Shown here one piece after another: positions 37,201 to 44,893 of a stretch of DNA of 64,000 nucleotides. Below the pieces are notes generated by a model, which was given only the letters and a program-made list of their open reading frames with translations, searched no databases and was not told the origin of the DNA. How positions within the stretch are numbered: the stretch's first letter is position 1; each line of letters begins with the position of its first letter. This stretch comes from Pseudomonadota bacterium (lineage in GTDB: Bacteria; Pseudomonadota; Alphaproteobacteria; Acetobacterales; Acetobacteraceae). The DNA lies in NCBI GenBank assembly GCA_019351895.1, contig JABBOH010000002.1, positions 95,178 through 159,177 of the forward strand, written 5' to 3'. A program made the translations under genes and the position numbers.

Positions 37201-37979
37201 TGCGGCATGTCTTTCCCGACGTGCCGCTCAATGCGGGCGCCTTCGCGCCGCTGCGCGTCGCCCGTCCGGAGGGCACGTTTCTCGACGCGCGCTATCCACG
37301 CCCCGTCTCTGGCTGTGCGGCGGAAGTCTCCCAACGGATCGCGGAAGCGGTGTTCCTGGCGCTGGTTCAGGCGATCCCGGAGGTCGTCACCGCGGCACCC
37401 GCGGGATCATCCGGCAACTTCGCCCTCGGCGGCTTCGATTCGAAAGCCGGGAGTGGCTATGTGATGTATCAAATCTCGGGCGGCGGTTATGGAGGCAACG
37501 CGCAGCATGACGGGCTGACGAACGGTTGCTCGACCATCGGCATCTCGAAGACGGCGCCGGTCGAGGTCATGGAGCAGTATTTCCCGGTGCTCTTCCGTCG
37601 CTTCGGTCTGCGTGAGGGATCGGGTGGCGCGGGCAGGCATCGCGGCGGCTTCGGCGTGCATTACGAGGTCGAGATCCTGCGGGGCGAGGCGACCGCGAGC
37701 TTTGTCATGGATCACGGCCGGTTCGGTCCGCCGGGCGTCCTCGGCGGCGGCGATGGCGCACGCAACATCGTGCGCGTGCATCGCGGCGGCGCGGTCTATG
37801 TGCCCGAGCATCTCTCGAAGGACCAGAACATCCGCGTGGCGGCGGGCGACCGCGTGGAGGTGATGACGCCCGGCGGCGGCGGCTACGGCGATCCGCGTCA
37901 GCGCCCGGCCCCGCTCATCGCCCGGGATATCGCGCGCGGCTACTATACCGAGGATGAGGCAAGAGCGCTGTGGGGTTAG
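34221..37979 (+). CDS. Fused HyuA-HyuB, ATP-dependent 5-oxoprolinase/hydantoinase type
   Basis: The 1252-aa product joins a hydantoinase A half and a hydantoinase B half. The A half runs from 1 to about 690 and has an actin-like ATP site (GIDVGGTFTDVLFYDEG, VTYDMGGTSSDVALISGG). The B half runs from about 695 to the end (GLQQVCNEMDLAFSRSAFSP, GDIYIVNDPYLGGTHLMDV, ending PGGGGYGDPRQR). This is the eukaryotic-style single-chain 5-oxoprolinase arrangement, whereas bacteria often have two genes. It uses ATP to open 5-oxoproline, hydantoins or related cyclic amides. GGAG six bases before ATG 34221 decides the start over ATG 34215. Substrate specificity is not certain. Confidence 0.92.
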   Translation: MSRRLAGIDVGGTFTDVLFYDEGSPSGRVRFAKIPTTTANQAEGVLAGIRAAGTTPAELDLIIHGTTVTTNAVLERKVARVGLITTAGFRDTLEIGRRTRPKPYGLFGVFEPLIPRDLRLEVSERMNAAGEVVIPLDEEAVRAGVERLRAAGCEALVIHFLHSYANGAHEQAAGRIAAELWPNGYITLGHGLLSEYREYERGTTASVNAAVQPVLDRYLDRLTQGLRQDGFRHDLLVMNGNGGTIAAGLAAREAAKTVMSGPASGVIAAAATLNQSGVGDAVTYDMGGTSSDVALISGGLPEVSAELTIDYGLPIHVPMVDVRTIGAGGGSIAWLDAAGMLRVGPQSAGSTPGPICYGRGGREPTITDANLVLGRLDPAKLTIAGAEPVTVAEVRAIFEEVLAGPLGLSVDEAAAAVIALGNVHMAGAIRMVSLSRGRDPRALTLFAFGGAGPLHAVALAADLGIPEVLIPARPGLTNALGCLVADLRQDFVNTLNQPLDGIDMAEVHRVLAEQVARGIAINAAQQDEIAETEIRHSADMQFRGQTHLIRVAIPNSSVTRETLQSLFEEAYFARFQIRMPEIRATLVNLNTSVTGRRAPFPVASLLDPGVRAADLTGARTGTRPVFVNTEAGGAWVDCAIYDRDALPLGARVVGPAILEQPDTTTFIEPGATARVDEIGNLRVRTAGTAIETGQGASDPLALAVIEAGLQQVCNEMDLAFSRSAFSPVIAEADDRSDGIYDAETGALIAQGELGLPVFVGVMQYSTGEIIRLIREGAVAAPEPGDIYIVNDPYLGGTHLMDVRFAMPFFHEGRLLCWLQNTGHWPDTGGMTPGGFSAHATEVEQEGLRLPPVKLFKRGEMDREILSIISSNIRVADQRIGDIRAQVSALKIGERRLRDVIARHGVDTVTSVIAEMRSRAANLMRAKLEGVPDGIYESEAFVDSDGVVNEPLRIALTMTKAEGVLTFDFSRSSPPCRGPMNSVFATTLSSVYLAVRHVFPDVPLNAGAFAPLRVARPEGTFLDARYPRPVSGCAAEVSQRIAEAVFLALVQAIPEVVTAAPAGSSGNFALGGFDSKAGSGYVMYQISGGGYGGNAQHDGLTNGCSTIGISKTAPVEVMEQYFPVLFRRFGLREGSGGAGRHRGGFGVHYEVEILRGEATASFVMDHGRFGPPGVLGGGDGARNIVRVHRGGAVYVPEHLSKDQNIRVAAGDRVEVMTPGGGGYGDPRQRPAPLIARDIARGYYTEDEARALWG

Positions 37980-37995
37980 CGACGGCGCCGCACCT

Positions 37996-39303
37996 TCAAC
38001 TGCCCCAGGTCGCGAACATGCCGACCGCCGCCAGCAGCATCACTGCCGTCGCCGCCCATCCCACAGCCTTGAGCACCGGCCCGATGACGAAGTCGCCCAT
38101 GACGTCGCGCCGGGCCGCCATCAGCACCATCATGACCATGATGGGCACCGCGACCACGCCGTTGACGACGGCACTCCAGAACAGCGCCTTGACCGGATCG
38201 AGCGAGGTGAAGTTCAGGATCGCGCCGACAACCGTCGCGGCGGCGACCGTGCCGTAGAAGGCCTTTGCCTGGAGAGGTCTGCGTCCGAGCCCGATCGGCC
38301 AATCCCGTGCCTCGCCCACCGCATAGGCGGCCGAACCCGCCAGAACCGGCACCGTCAGCAGTCCCGTGCCGATGATCCCGAGCGCGAAGACGGTCGAGGC
38401 GAAGCGCCCCGCCAGAGGCCGCAAGGCCGCCGCCGCCTGGGCTGAGGTCGCGATGTTGGTGATGCCATGGGCATAGAGCGTGGCCGCGGTCGTCAGCATG
38501 ATGAACAGCGCGACGATGTTGGAGAAGGCCATGCCCACATAGGTGTCGATCTGGATGCGCCGCAACTCTCGCGGAGCATTGGACGGCGCATCGAGCAGCG
38601 AGGCGCTGCCGGCCCGCTCGTTCATGTCCTCGACTTCCTCGCCCGCCTGCCAGAAGAACAGGTAGGGGCTGATCGTGGTGCCGAAGACGGCCACGACCAC
38701 GGTGAGGTAGTCCGCCCTCAGCGAAACGTGCGGCACCAAGAGGTGGAGAAAAACTGCGCCCCAGGGAACGCCGACGACGAAGACGGTCGCGACATAGGCA
38801 AACAGCGACAGTGTCAGCCATTTGAGGACCGAGACGTAGCGCGAGTAGCGCACGAAGACTTCGAGCAGCACCGAGAGCAAGGCGAAGCCTGCGACATAGA
38901 CCAGCAGCGGCCCGCCGATCAGCAGCCGCACCGCGGCCGCCATCGCGCCCAGATCCGCGCCGATGTTGATCGTGTTCGCCACGATCAGCAGCGCCACGAT
39001 CCCGTGGAGCAGCCATGCTGGATAGTGGCGGCGTAGATTGCCCGCGAGCCCGCGCCCCGTCACGCGGCCGATCTCGGCGCTGATCTGCTGGATGGCGCAC
39101 ATCAGCGGATAGGTGAGAACCAGCGTCCATCCGAGCGTGTAGCCGAACTGCGCGCCCGCCTGGGAATAGGTGGCGATGCCGCTCGGATCGTCGTCCGATG
39201 CGCCGGTGATGAGTCCCGGCCCCATGATCTCAAACAGCTTCGGCCGCTCGGGCTGCTTCGGAACCTCGCCCGGCAAAAGGGCGGCGGGATTTTGCTCGGT
39301 CAT
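37996..39303 (-). CDS. NRAMP-related metal transporter with non-canonical metal-site motifs
   Basis: The 435-aa protein has about 11 membrane spans of the SLC11/NRAMP fold. In the first span the canonical DPGN is DPSG (39-42, in SDDDPSGIATY). In the sixth span the canonical MPH motif is replaced by SPYLFFW (212-218). Such divergence is known in NRAMP-related branches, including Mg-transporting NRMT proteins, so the cargo may not be Mn/Fe. AGGA before ATG 39303 sets the start. The PhnF-like regulator gene ends 75 bases upstream on the same strand. Confidence 0.85.
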   Translation of the reverse strand: MTEQNPAALLPGEVPKQPERPKLFEIMGPGLITGASDDDPSGIATYSQAGAQFGYTLGWTLVLTYPLMCAIQQISAEIGRVTGRGLAGNLRRHYPAWLLHGIVALLIVANTINIGADLGAMAAAVRLLIGGPLLVYVAGFALLSVLLEVFVRYSRYVSVLKWLTLSLFAYVATVFVVGVPWGAVFLHLLVPHVSLRADYLTVVVAVFGTTISPYLFFWQAGEEVEDMNERAGSASLLDAPSNAPRELRRIQIDTYVGMAFSNIVALFIMLTTAATLYAHGITNIATSAQAAAALRPLAGRFASTVFALGIIGTGLLTVPVLAGSAAYAVGEARDWPIGLGRRPLQAKAFYGTVAAATVVGAILNFTSLDPVKALFWSAVVNGVVAVPIMVMMVLMAARRDVMGDFVIGPVLKAVGWAATAVMLLAAVGMFATWGS

Positions 39304-39378
39304 GGGCATCCTGATCGGCACAACAGCGGGCGGCCGACTGATCCTACGCGATTTTTCGTCGGCGCGATCCGTCCTCGG

Positions 39379-40095
39379 TCAGTTCGCGACCAGAACCTGA
39401 ACCCGCTGCCCGGCCGAGCGGGATATGGCGAACTCGATCGCCTGCCCGCTTTCGTCCTGGTTGAGCGTCTCCATCACCAGAACCGGCACATCGCCGCGCT
39501 GACGCAGCAGAACCGCCTCCTCGGGCGTCGGCATGCGCGCCCAGATCCGCGTGTTGCGCCGCGTATAGTCGGCGACGCCGAAGGTCCGCAAAGCGGCGGT
39601 GATGGAATTCGTCTCCCGGAACGCTGTGTCGATGCCGCGGAAACGGGGCGCCGGCAGATGCGCGGTCGAGACGCTGATCGGCAGGCCATCCGCCCGGCGC
39701 AGAATCTCGAGCACCACAACGGGCGTCCCATCCGGCAAGCCAAGTGCTTCGGCGACCTCGGCCGAGGCCGGCCCCTCCCGCGCGGCAAGCAGTTCGCCGT
39801 CCGCCATCAGGCTCTGGCGCGAAAGGATTTCGCTGAAGCGGGTCCGCGCGCCGAGAGGATACTCCACCAGGGGGGCTGGGCGTACGAAGGTACCCCGCCC
39901 ATGTTGGACGCTGACGAGGCCAGCAGTGGATAGCGCGCCGATTGCCTGACGCAGCGTATGACGGTTGACGCCGAAGCGCTTTGCAAGGACCGTCTCGGTC
40001 GGCAGGCGGGCGCCCGGGGGCAGGCTGCCGGAGCCAATCTCGGCCGCCAGCACTTCGGCGATCCTCTGCCAAATCACCACGCGGGCGGAACGCAT
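39379..40095 (-). CDS. GntR/HutC-type regulator with UTRA domain (PhnF-like)
   Basis: The 238-aa regulator has an N-terminal GntR winged helix (LPPGARLPTETVLAKRFGVN, RHTLRQAIGALSTAGLVSVQ, HGRGTFV). It also has a C-terminal UTRA ligand-binding fold (PLGARTRFSEIL, VSTAHLPAPRFRGIDTAF, TRRNTRIWARMPTPEEAVLL). It looks most like PhnF, which represses phosphonate genes, but no phn genes are in the window. The likely local target is the NRAMP-related gene downstream, which is inference. It follows ahpD by 72 bases on the same strand. Confidence 0.85.
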   Translation of the reverse strand: MRSARVVIWQRIAEVLAAEIGSGSLPPGARLPTETVLAKRFGVNRHTLRQAIGALSTAGLVSVQHGRGTFVRPAPLVEYPLGARTRFSEILSRQSLMADGELLAAREGPASAEVAEALGLPDGTPVVVLEILRRADGLPISVSTAHLPAPRFRGIDTAFRETNSITAALRTFGVADYTRRNTRIWARMPTPEEAVLLRQRGDVPVLVMETLNQDESGQAIEFAISRSAGQRVQVLVAN

Positions 40096-40167
40096 ACCCT
40101 CTCCTACATAAGGCGCCGCTCAGCCGCTAAGGCAATCCGCCCGCGAAAACAACAGTGTGGGGCGCGA

Positions 40168-40704
40168 TCAGGCGGACGCGGCCATCGCCTCCTCGCCATC
40201 GAGGATGCAGGCGACGGCATGGACGGTGGAAGCGATGCGCACCGCGGCCTGCACCTGCTCCTGGCTCAGCCCTGCCTCACGCACGACCTTCTCGTGGCTT
40301 TCCATGCACATCCCGCAACCGTTCACGGCCGAAACCGCGAGCGACCACAGCTCGAAATCCGCGCGCTCGACGCCGGGCTTGGCCATGACGTTCATGCGCA
40401 GCTTCGCCGGCATCCGCGCGTAGTCGCCGCCGACCAGATGGGTGAAGCGGTAATAGACATTGTTCATGGCCATGATGGAGGCCGCGGCCTTGGCGGCGGT
40501 CAGCGCCTCCTCCGACATCTGCGGACCGAATTCCGCGAGTACGGCGCGCGTGACCTCGGCGTTGCGGGAGGCGAGCGCCGTCGCGATGAAGGTGCCCGCG
40601 CGCTGCTGGGTCGTCAGCGAGACCTCGCCCGCGAGGGAGGAGAGGTTGAGGCGGATATCCTTGGCATAGTCGGGAACGCTGTTCTTGAGGTTTTCGATCG
40701 ACAT
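40168..40704 (-). CDS. ahpD: Alkyl hydroperoxide reductase AhpD
   Basis: The 178-aa carboxymuconolactone-decarboxylase-fold protein reduces AhpC through a CxxC. Catalytic residues are Glu118, Cys130, Cys133 and His137 ([12 protein letters not shown]), at exactly the positions known for mycobacterial AhpD. The frame is open upstream, but ATG 40704 gives the standard MSIENLK start. It lies 85 bases downstream of ahpC with a strong hairpin between them, suggesting differential expression within one operon. Confidence 0.94.
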   Translation of the reverse strand: MSIENLKNSVPDYAKDIRLNLSSLAGEVSLTTQQRAGTFIATALASRNAEVTRAVLAEFGPQMSEEALTAAKAAASIMAMNNVYYRFTHLVGGDYARMPAKLRMNVMAKPGVERADFELWSLAVSAVNGCGMCMESHEKVVREAGLSQEQVQAAVRIASTVHAVACILDGEEAMAASA

Positions 40705-40735
40705 GTCAGCACCAATCTGGAGGGGTAGAACGAGA

Positions 40736-40765
40736 AAGGGCGGGCGCCCGGAGGCACCCGCCCTT
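40736..40765 (-). terminator. Hairpin between ahpC and ahpD
   Basis: AAGGGCGGG and CCCGCCCTT make a perfect nine-base stem around 12 bases, 25 bases after the ahpC stop in the reading direction. A short pyrimidine run (TTTCTCGTTCT on the minus strand) follows. It is probably a partial terminator or mRNA processing/stability element that lowers ahpD expression. Confidence 0.6.
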
Positions 40766-40789
40766 CGGCTCAGGCGAAACCTTGTACGC

Positions 40790-41341
40790 TCAGGCGGCCT
40801 TGAGGGTCTCTTCACCCTTCTGCCAGTTGCACGGGCAAAGCTCGTCGCTCTGCAGCGCGTCGAGCACGCGCAGAACCTCTTGCGGATTGCGGCCGACCGA
40901 GAGGTCGTTCACCGAGGCGTAGCGGATGATGCCGTCCGGATCGACGAGGAAGGTCGCGCGGAGGGCGACGCCCTCTTTCTTGTCGAGCACGCCGAGCGCG
41001 GTCGACAGCTCGCGCTTGATGTCGGCCAGCATCGGGATCGTCAGCGTCTTCAGATCCTCGTGGTGGATGCGCCAGTTGAGGTGGACGAACTCGCTGTCGG
41101 TCGAGACGCCATAGACGACGGTGTCGCGGTCGGCGAAGTCATTGGCGAGCTTGCCGAAGGCGACAATCTCGGTCGGGCAGACGAAGGTAAAATCCTTCGG
41201 CCAGAAGAAGATCAGCTTCCATTTGCCGGAGTCGCTGGTGTCGCTAATCTCGGTGAAGGCCTGATCCAGCTTGAGCCCCGCGGGGCCGCCCTTGACGGCG
41301 GTCAGGCTGAAGCTCGGAAGGGTATCGCCAACGGAAAGCAT
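40790..41341 (-). CDS. ahpC: Peroxiredoxin AhpC, three-Cys mycobacterial type
   Basis: The 183-aa 2-Cys peroxiredoxin has the peroxidatic Cys55 (FTFVCPTE). At the C-terminus it has not one but two cysteines (Cys169 and Cys171, in SDELCPCNW), the arrangement of mycobacterial AhpC, which is served by AhpD rather than AhpF. It detoxifies organic peroxides, H2O2 and peroxynitrite in the cytoplasm. AGGAG lies nine bases before the ATG. A dyad at 41377-41396 may bind a LysR-type peroxide sensor. Confidence 0.95.
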   Translation of the reverse strand: MLSVGDTLPSFSLTAVKGGPAGLKLDQAFTEISDTSDSGKWKLIFFWPKDFTFVCPTEIVAFGKLANDFADRDTVVYGVSTDSEFVHLNWRIHHEDLKTLTIPMLADIKRELSTALGVLDKKEGVALRATFLVDPDGIIRYASVNDLSVGRNPQEVLRVLDALQSDELCPCNWQKGEETLKAA

Positions 41342-41376
41342 CGGTAGAAACTCCTGCGCGTGTGAGACAACAGTGT

Positions 41377-41396
41377 CTATTGCAACGCAGCAATAG
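41377..41396. promoter_or_regulatory. Dyad CTATTGC-N6-GCAATAG upstream of ahpC
   Basis: A perfect seven-base inverted repeat around AACGCA lies 36 bases upstream of the ahpC start. It contains LysR-type T-N11-A spacing. OxyR, a LysR protein, commonly controls ahpC, but the classical ATAG-N7-CTAT pattern is not present and no regulator gene is adjacent. Confidence 0.5.
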
Positions 41397-41501
41397 GCGC
41401 TGGAGCGATAATGGCACGCAGTACCGTCGTCGCAAACGCAAAATTGTGCGATGCGGTAGACCCGCCCCGAGGGTCAGCCGCGACTGACGCAGGACGCCTT
41501 C

Positions 41502-43337
41502 TCAGGCCGCGGCCCTTGATTTTGCGCCTCTGGCCTTCATGCCGGCGGGCTTGCCGTCGCGCACATCCGTCCCGAACCGGCTCACGAGCCGCGATAGCTC
41601 CAGGGCCTCGGTCTTGAGCTGACCGGCGGCGGCAGTCGCCTCTTCCACCATCGCCGCGTTCTGCTGGGTGACCTGATCCATCTCGTTGACGGCAGTATTG
41701 ACCTGGGCGAGCCCAAGCGCCTGCTCCCGCGTGGAGGAGGCGATGCCGGCGACGAGCGCGTCGATCTCCGTCACCTTGACGACGATGCCGGTGAGCGCGG
41801 TCCCGGTCTCCCCGACGAGTTGAGCGCCCCGCTTGACCTCGGACGAGCTGGACGCGATCAGGCCCTTGATCTCCTTAGCCGCTTCCGCCGAGCGCTGTGC
41901 GAGCGCGCGCACCTCCTGTGCGACCACGGCGAAACCACGCCCGGCCTCTCCAGCGCGCGCGGCCTCCACCCCCGCGTTCAGCGCAAGCAGATTCGTCTGG
42001 AACGCGATCTCGTCGATCACGCTGATGATCTGCGTGATCTCCCCGGAACTCCGCTCGATCGCGCCCATGGCCGAGACGGCTTGACGCACGACCTCTCCGG
42101 ACAGCGTGGCGTCGTCCTTGGCGCTCGACACCACGGCCGAGGCCTGCTCAGCACTGCTCGCGCTGTTCTTGACCGTCGCTGTGATCTCGTCGAGGGCCGC
42201 CGCGGTTTCCTCCAGGCTCGCCGCCTGCTGTTCGGTCCGCCGGGACAGATCGTCCGAGGCCGTCGAGATCTCGTCCGCGCCATGGTTGATGCCGCCCGTG
42301 GCTTCGCTGATCGCGCTCATCGCCTGCCGCAAGCTCTCGACCGCGCTGTTGAAGTCGGCGCGCAGGCCTTCATAGGCCGCGGCGAAGGGCTCATGGAGCG
42401 TGTGGCTTAGATCGCCCGCCGATAGCTTCGACAATCCCTGCGCCAGCCGCTCGACCACCTGCGTCTGTTCCTGGGCGGCGCGCGCCCGGGCTGCCTCATT
42501 TATCCGCTGCTGCTGCTCGACCGCGTCGCGGGCCGTCGCCGCCTCATTTTCGAGGCGGACCTTGTCGATCGCGGCCTCCTTGAATGTCTGCACCGCGCCT
42601 GCCATTTCGCCGACCTCGTCGCGGCGTCCCCGGCCCGGAACCACCACGGCATGGTCGCCGCTCGCCAGCCGCCGCATCGTCTCGGTCATGGCGCGCACCG
42701 GCGTCGCGATCATGCGCGTCAACAGGAAGCCCAGGAGACAGGACAAGCCGATGGCGGCGGTGATGCCGACGATGAGCGCGAGACGAGCGGTGGCGATGGC
42801 GTTTGCCTGCTGGGCTTGGCGGAGCGTCAGGAACCGCCGCTCCGCATTCTCGAAATCATCGACCGCGGACTTGAAGCCATTCATGTCGCGTTTGTTGATG
42901 CCGGTGTTGATGAGGGCGATGCCCTGGGCGAGTGTCGCCGGATCGCGGCCGGCCTTGATCTCGGGGTCACCGGCCTCCACGACATAGGCTTCCGCCGCTT
43001 GGGCGATCTTCTCGAGACGCGCCCTCTGCTCGGCCAGACGCAGCTCCGCCCGGAGCGTCGCGATGCCGCGCTGGACGCCGAGGTGATCGGCTTCGACCCC
43101 CTTGGCGAAAGCCTCGTCCCGGGTGAGCAGAAAGCCCCGAACCTGGCCGGACAGGTCGAGCATGGACTTGGTGAGGCCGTCGACCTGCGCCAGCACGTCC
43201 TGGACATGCAGGCTCGCCTCGGAAGCCCTCCGAATGGCCGAAAGATTGACGGACACGATGCCCGCGACGCCCCCCAAGGTCAGAACCACGACCGCGAATG
43301 CGGCCAGCAGCTTGCGAGATATCTTCCAGTTTTCCAT
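41502..43337 (-). CDS. Methyl-accepting chemotaxis protein
   Basis: The 611-aa receptor has a first membrane span ([19 protein letters not shown]), a helical periplasmic sensor of about 160 residues with no PAS-like motif, a second span ([20 protein letters not shown]) and HAMP ([17 protein letters not shown]). The methyl-accepting signalling domain has the hairpin tip [20 protein letters not shown] followed by [19 protein letters not shown]. There is no C-terminal CheR-binding pentapeptide. AGGGA before ATG 43337 decides the start over upstream in-frame codons. No che genes are nearby, so it is an orphan receptor. Confidence 0.93.
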   Translation of the reverse strand: MENWKISRKLLAAFAVVVLTLGGVAGIVSVNLSAIRRASEASLHVQDVLAQVDGLTKSMLDLSGQVRGFLLTRDEAFAKGVEADHLGVQRGIATLRAELRLAEQRARLEKIAQAAEAYVVEAGDPEIKAGRDPATLAQGIALINTGINKRDMNGFKSAVDDFENAERRFLTLRQAQQANAIATARLALIVGITAAIGLSCLLGFLLTRMIATPVRAMTETMRRLASGDHAVVVPGRGRRDEVGEMAGAVQTFKEAAIDKVRLENEAATARDAVEQQQRINEAARARAAQEQTQVVERLAQGLSKLSAGDLSHTLHEPFAAAYEGLRADFNSAVESLRQAMSAISEATGGINHGADEISTASDDLSRRTEQQAASLEETAAALDEITATVKNSASSAEQASAVVSSAKDDATLSGEVVRQAVSAMGAIERSSGEITQIISVIDEIAFQTNLLALNAGVEAARAGEAGRGFAVVAQEVRALAQRSAEAAKEIKGLIASSSSEVKRGAQLVGETGTALTGIVVKVTEIDALVAGIASSTREQALGLAQVNTAVNEMDQVTQQNAAMVEEATAAAGQLKTEALELSRLVSRFGTDVRDGKPAGMKARGAKSRAAA

Positions 43338-43686
43338 TTTTTCCCTGCGCGACGGCATGACGAGCCGGGCCGTCGCCACCTCAGCCGTGGCGGCCACGGG
43401 CCCGCGCGGAGAAATGCCTGCGGCCGGTTACGATCCCGTTAATGATATGTGGGCGACACGCGATATCGCGGCAGGTATCCGCGCGGGCGAGGGCTTATTT
43501 TCGCCTCGGAACGACACAGACCCGGCTGTTAAGCCCGGCTGTGAAGCCCGGTTGGGAAGCCCGTCGGGGAAAGCAGGACGGGCGAACGGCTGGGAAGGCG
43601 CGGCGCGGCGGCGCGATCCCCGCGGGCAGCGCGATAGGTCTGCGCCCCGAGGATCGAGCCCATTAGCTCCGGTTGCGGCGCAGACC
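43338..43686. other. Intergenic region without a supported gene
   Basis: This 349-base gap between the chemotaxis receptor and the second dienelactone hydrolase holds a four-copy 13-base tandem repeat and a CGCGATATCGCG palindrome. I see no convincing gene: open frames here lack ribosome sites and family resemblance. Confidence 0.5.
43521..43572. repeat. 13-base tandem repeat, four degenerate copies
   Basis: CCCGGCTGTTAAG, CCCGGCTGTGAAG, CCCGGTTGGGAAG and CCCGTCGGGGAAA follow each other without spacers. The phase is not a multiple of three, which argues against coding use. Confidence 0.7.
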
Positions 43687-44352
43687 TTAGCCTGCGAGGT
43701 GCTTGCGGAAGAAATCCAGGCTCCGGCTCTGCGCCTGCTCGAAGCTTTTCTGGTCGAAGCTCGCGCGCTGCTCGCAGCCGAAGCCGTGGCCCGCGCCCTC
43801 ATAGACGAAGACCTCGACGCCCGGCTGGGCAGCGCGGATCGCGTCCACGTCGGTCATCGGAATGCCGTGATCCTCGGCGCCGAAATGCAGTTGAACCGGA
43901 CAGTTCGGCGTTTCGGTCTTGGTCGCCGCGATACCGCCGCCATACCAGCCGACCGCCGCCTTGAAGCTGCGGCTGCGCGTCGCGCCCCACCACGCGATGG
44001 TGCCGCCCCAGCAGTAGCCGATGACTCCGATCGTGGGCGTGCCAAGCGCCGCCGCCGCCGCCTCGACATCCATCATCACCTGCTCCTCGGTGATCTTGGC
44101 GCGGAGTGCGAGGCCCTTCTGGACATCCTCCTGCGCGTAGCCGAGTTCCACATCCTTCTCGGCACGGTCGAACAGCGCCGGAGAGATGACCGCAAAGCCC
44201 GCCTCGGCGAAAGTGTCGCTCACGAAGCGCATGTGGCCGTTGACGCCGAAGATTTCCTGCACGACGACGAGACCCATCCGGGCGCCCTCGGGGCTCGCGC
44301 GATAGGCGGAGAAGCTATGGCCGTCAGCGGCCGTCAGCGTAACCTTGCTCAT
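43687..44352 (-). CDS. Dienelactone hydrolase family protein (second)
   Basis: The 221-aa enzyme follows the classical dienelactone hydrolase plan: VVVQEIFGVNGHMRFVSDTF (Glu), the nucleophile IGYCWGGT (Cys), Asp in FGAEDHGIP and His in GAGHGFGC. It likely hydrolyses dienelactones or other small lactones/esters. It ends at about the usual length (230) and starts with a standard N-terminus. It is transcribed towards the chemotaxis receptor, downstream of rppH (26-base gap), and may be read from the housekeeping operon. Confidence 0.9.
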   Translation of the reverse strand: MSKVTLTAADGHSFSAYRASPEGARMGLVVVQEIFGVNGHMRFVSDTFAEAGFAVISPALFDRAEKDVELGYAQEDVQKGLALRAKITEEQVMMDVEAAAAALGTPTIGVIGYCWGGTIAWWGATRSRSFKAAVGWYGGGIAATKTETPNCPVQLHFGAEDHGIPMTDVDAIRAAQPGVEVFVYEGAGHGFGCEQRASFDQKSFEQAQSRSLDFFRKHLAG

Positions 44353-44378
44353 GATAGGTCAATCCTAGATCGGAATGT

Positions 44379-44873
44379 TCAGCCGGGGATGGCGAAGCGC
44401 GCGAAGGTCGTCGCGAGCACGGCATAAATATCCCGCTTGAAGCCCACGGCAAGTGACGGAAGGTTGACGAGATCGTCCCACCGCCACGCGTCGAATTCGG
44501 GGTGAGGATCGAGGTCCAGGCGGATATCGGCGTCGGCGCCCGTGAAGCGCAGCGCGAACCAGCGCTGCCGCTGGCCGCGATATCTGCCCCCCAGCGCGCG
44601 CCCGATGAGATGCGGCGGCAGATCGTATTGCAGCCACTCCGGATGCTCGCCGATGATCTCCGCCTTCTCGGTCCCGATCTCCTCGCCGAGTTCGCGGAAG
44701 ATCGCGACACGCGGATCCTCATGCTCGTCGATGCCGCCCTGCGGCAATTGCCAGCCGCCGGCCGGTCCTTCGGCATTGGGCAGGTCGGCCCGGCGCGCCA
44801 CGAAGATGCGGCCCTCGCGGTTGAACAGCACCGCCCCGACGTTGGGGCGGTAGGGCAGATCCTCGGGACGCAT
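44379..44873 (-). CDS. rppH: RNA pyrophosphohydrolase
   Basis: The 164-aa Nudix hydrolase removes pyrophosphate from 5'-triphosphorylated RNA (and dinucleoside polyphosphates), starting mRNA decay. The Nudix box begins at residue 46 (GGIDEHEDPR) and ends with RELGEEIG at 60-67. RppH hallmarks are PYRPNVGAVLFN, GGWQLPQGG and EFDAWRWDDL. It follows ctpA by about 20 bases, as in many alphaproteobacteria. Confidence 0.96.
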   Translation of the reverse strand: MRPEDLPYRPNVGAVLFNREGRIFVARRADLPNAEGPAGGWQLPQGGIDEHEDPRVAIFRELGEEIGTEKAEIIGEHPEWLQYDLPPHLIGRALGGRYRGQRQRWFALRFTGADADIRLDLDPHPEFDAWRWDDLVNLPSLAVGFKRDIYAVLATTFARFAIPG

Positions 44874-44893
44874 CGGTGCTCGGCCGGTATCGG

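Noticed and set aside
33930-37334. Long minus-strand frames opposite the HyuA-HyuB gene
   Set aside because: Both are complementary to a well-conserved enzyme and lack ribosome sites and family features.
41377-41396. Classical OxyR site (ATAG-N7-CTAT) upstream of ahpC
   Set aside because: The spacing and repeats of that consensus are not present. Only a generic LysR-like dyad can be claimed.
43428-43802. 124-aa minus-strand frame overlapping the second dienelactone hydrolase
   Set aside because: It is out of frame with the conserved hydrolase and runs through the 13-base repeats.
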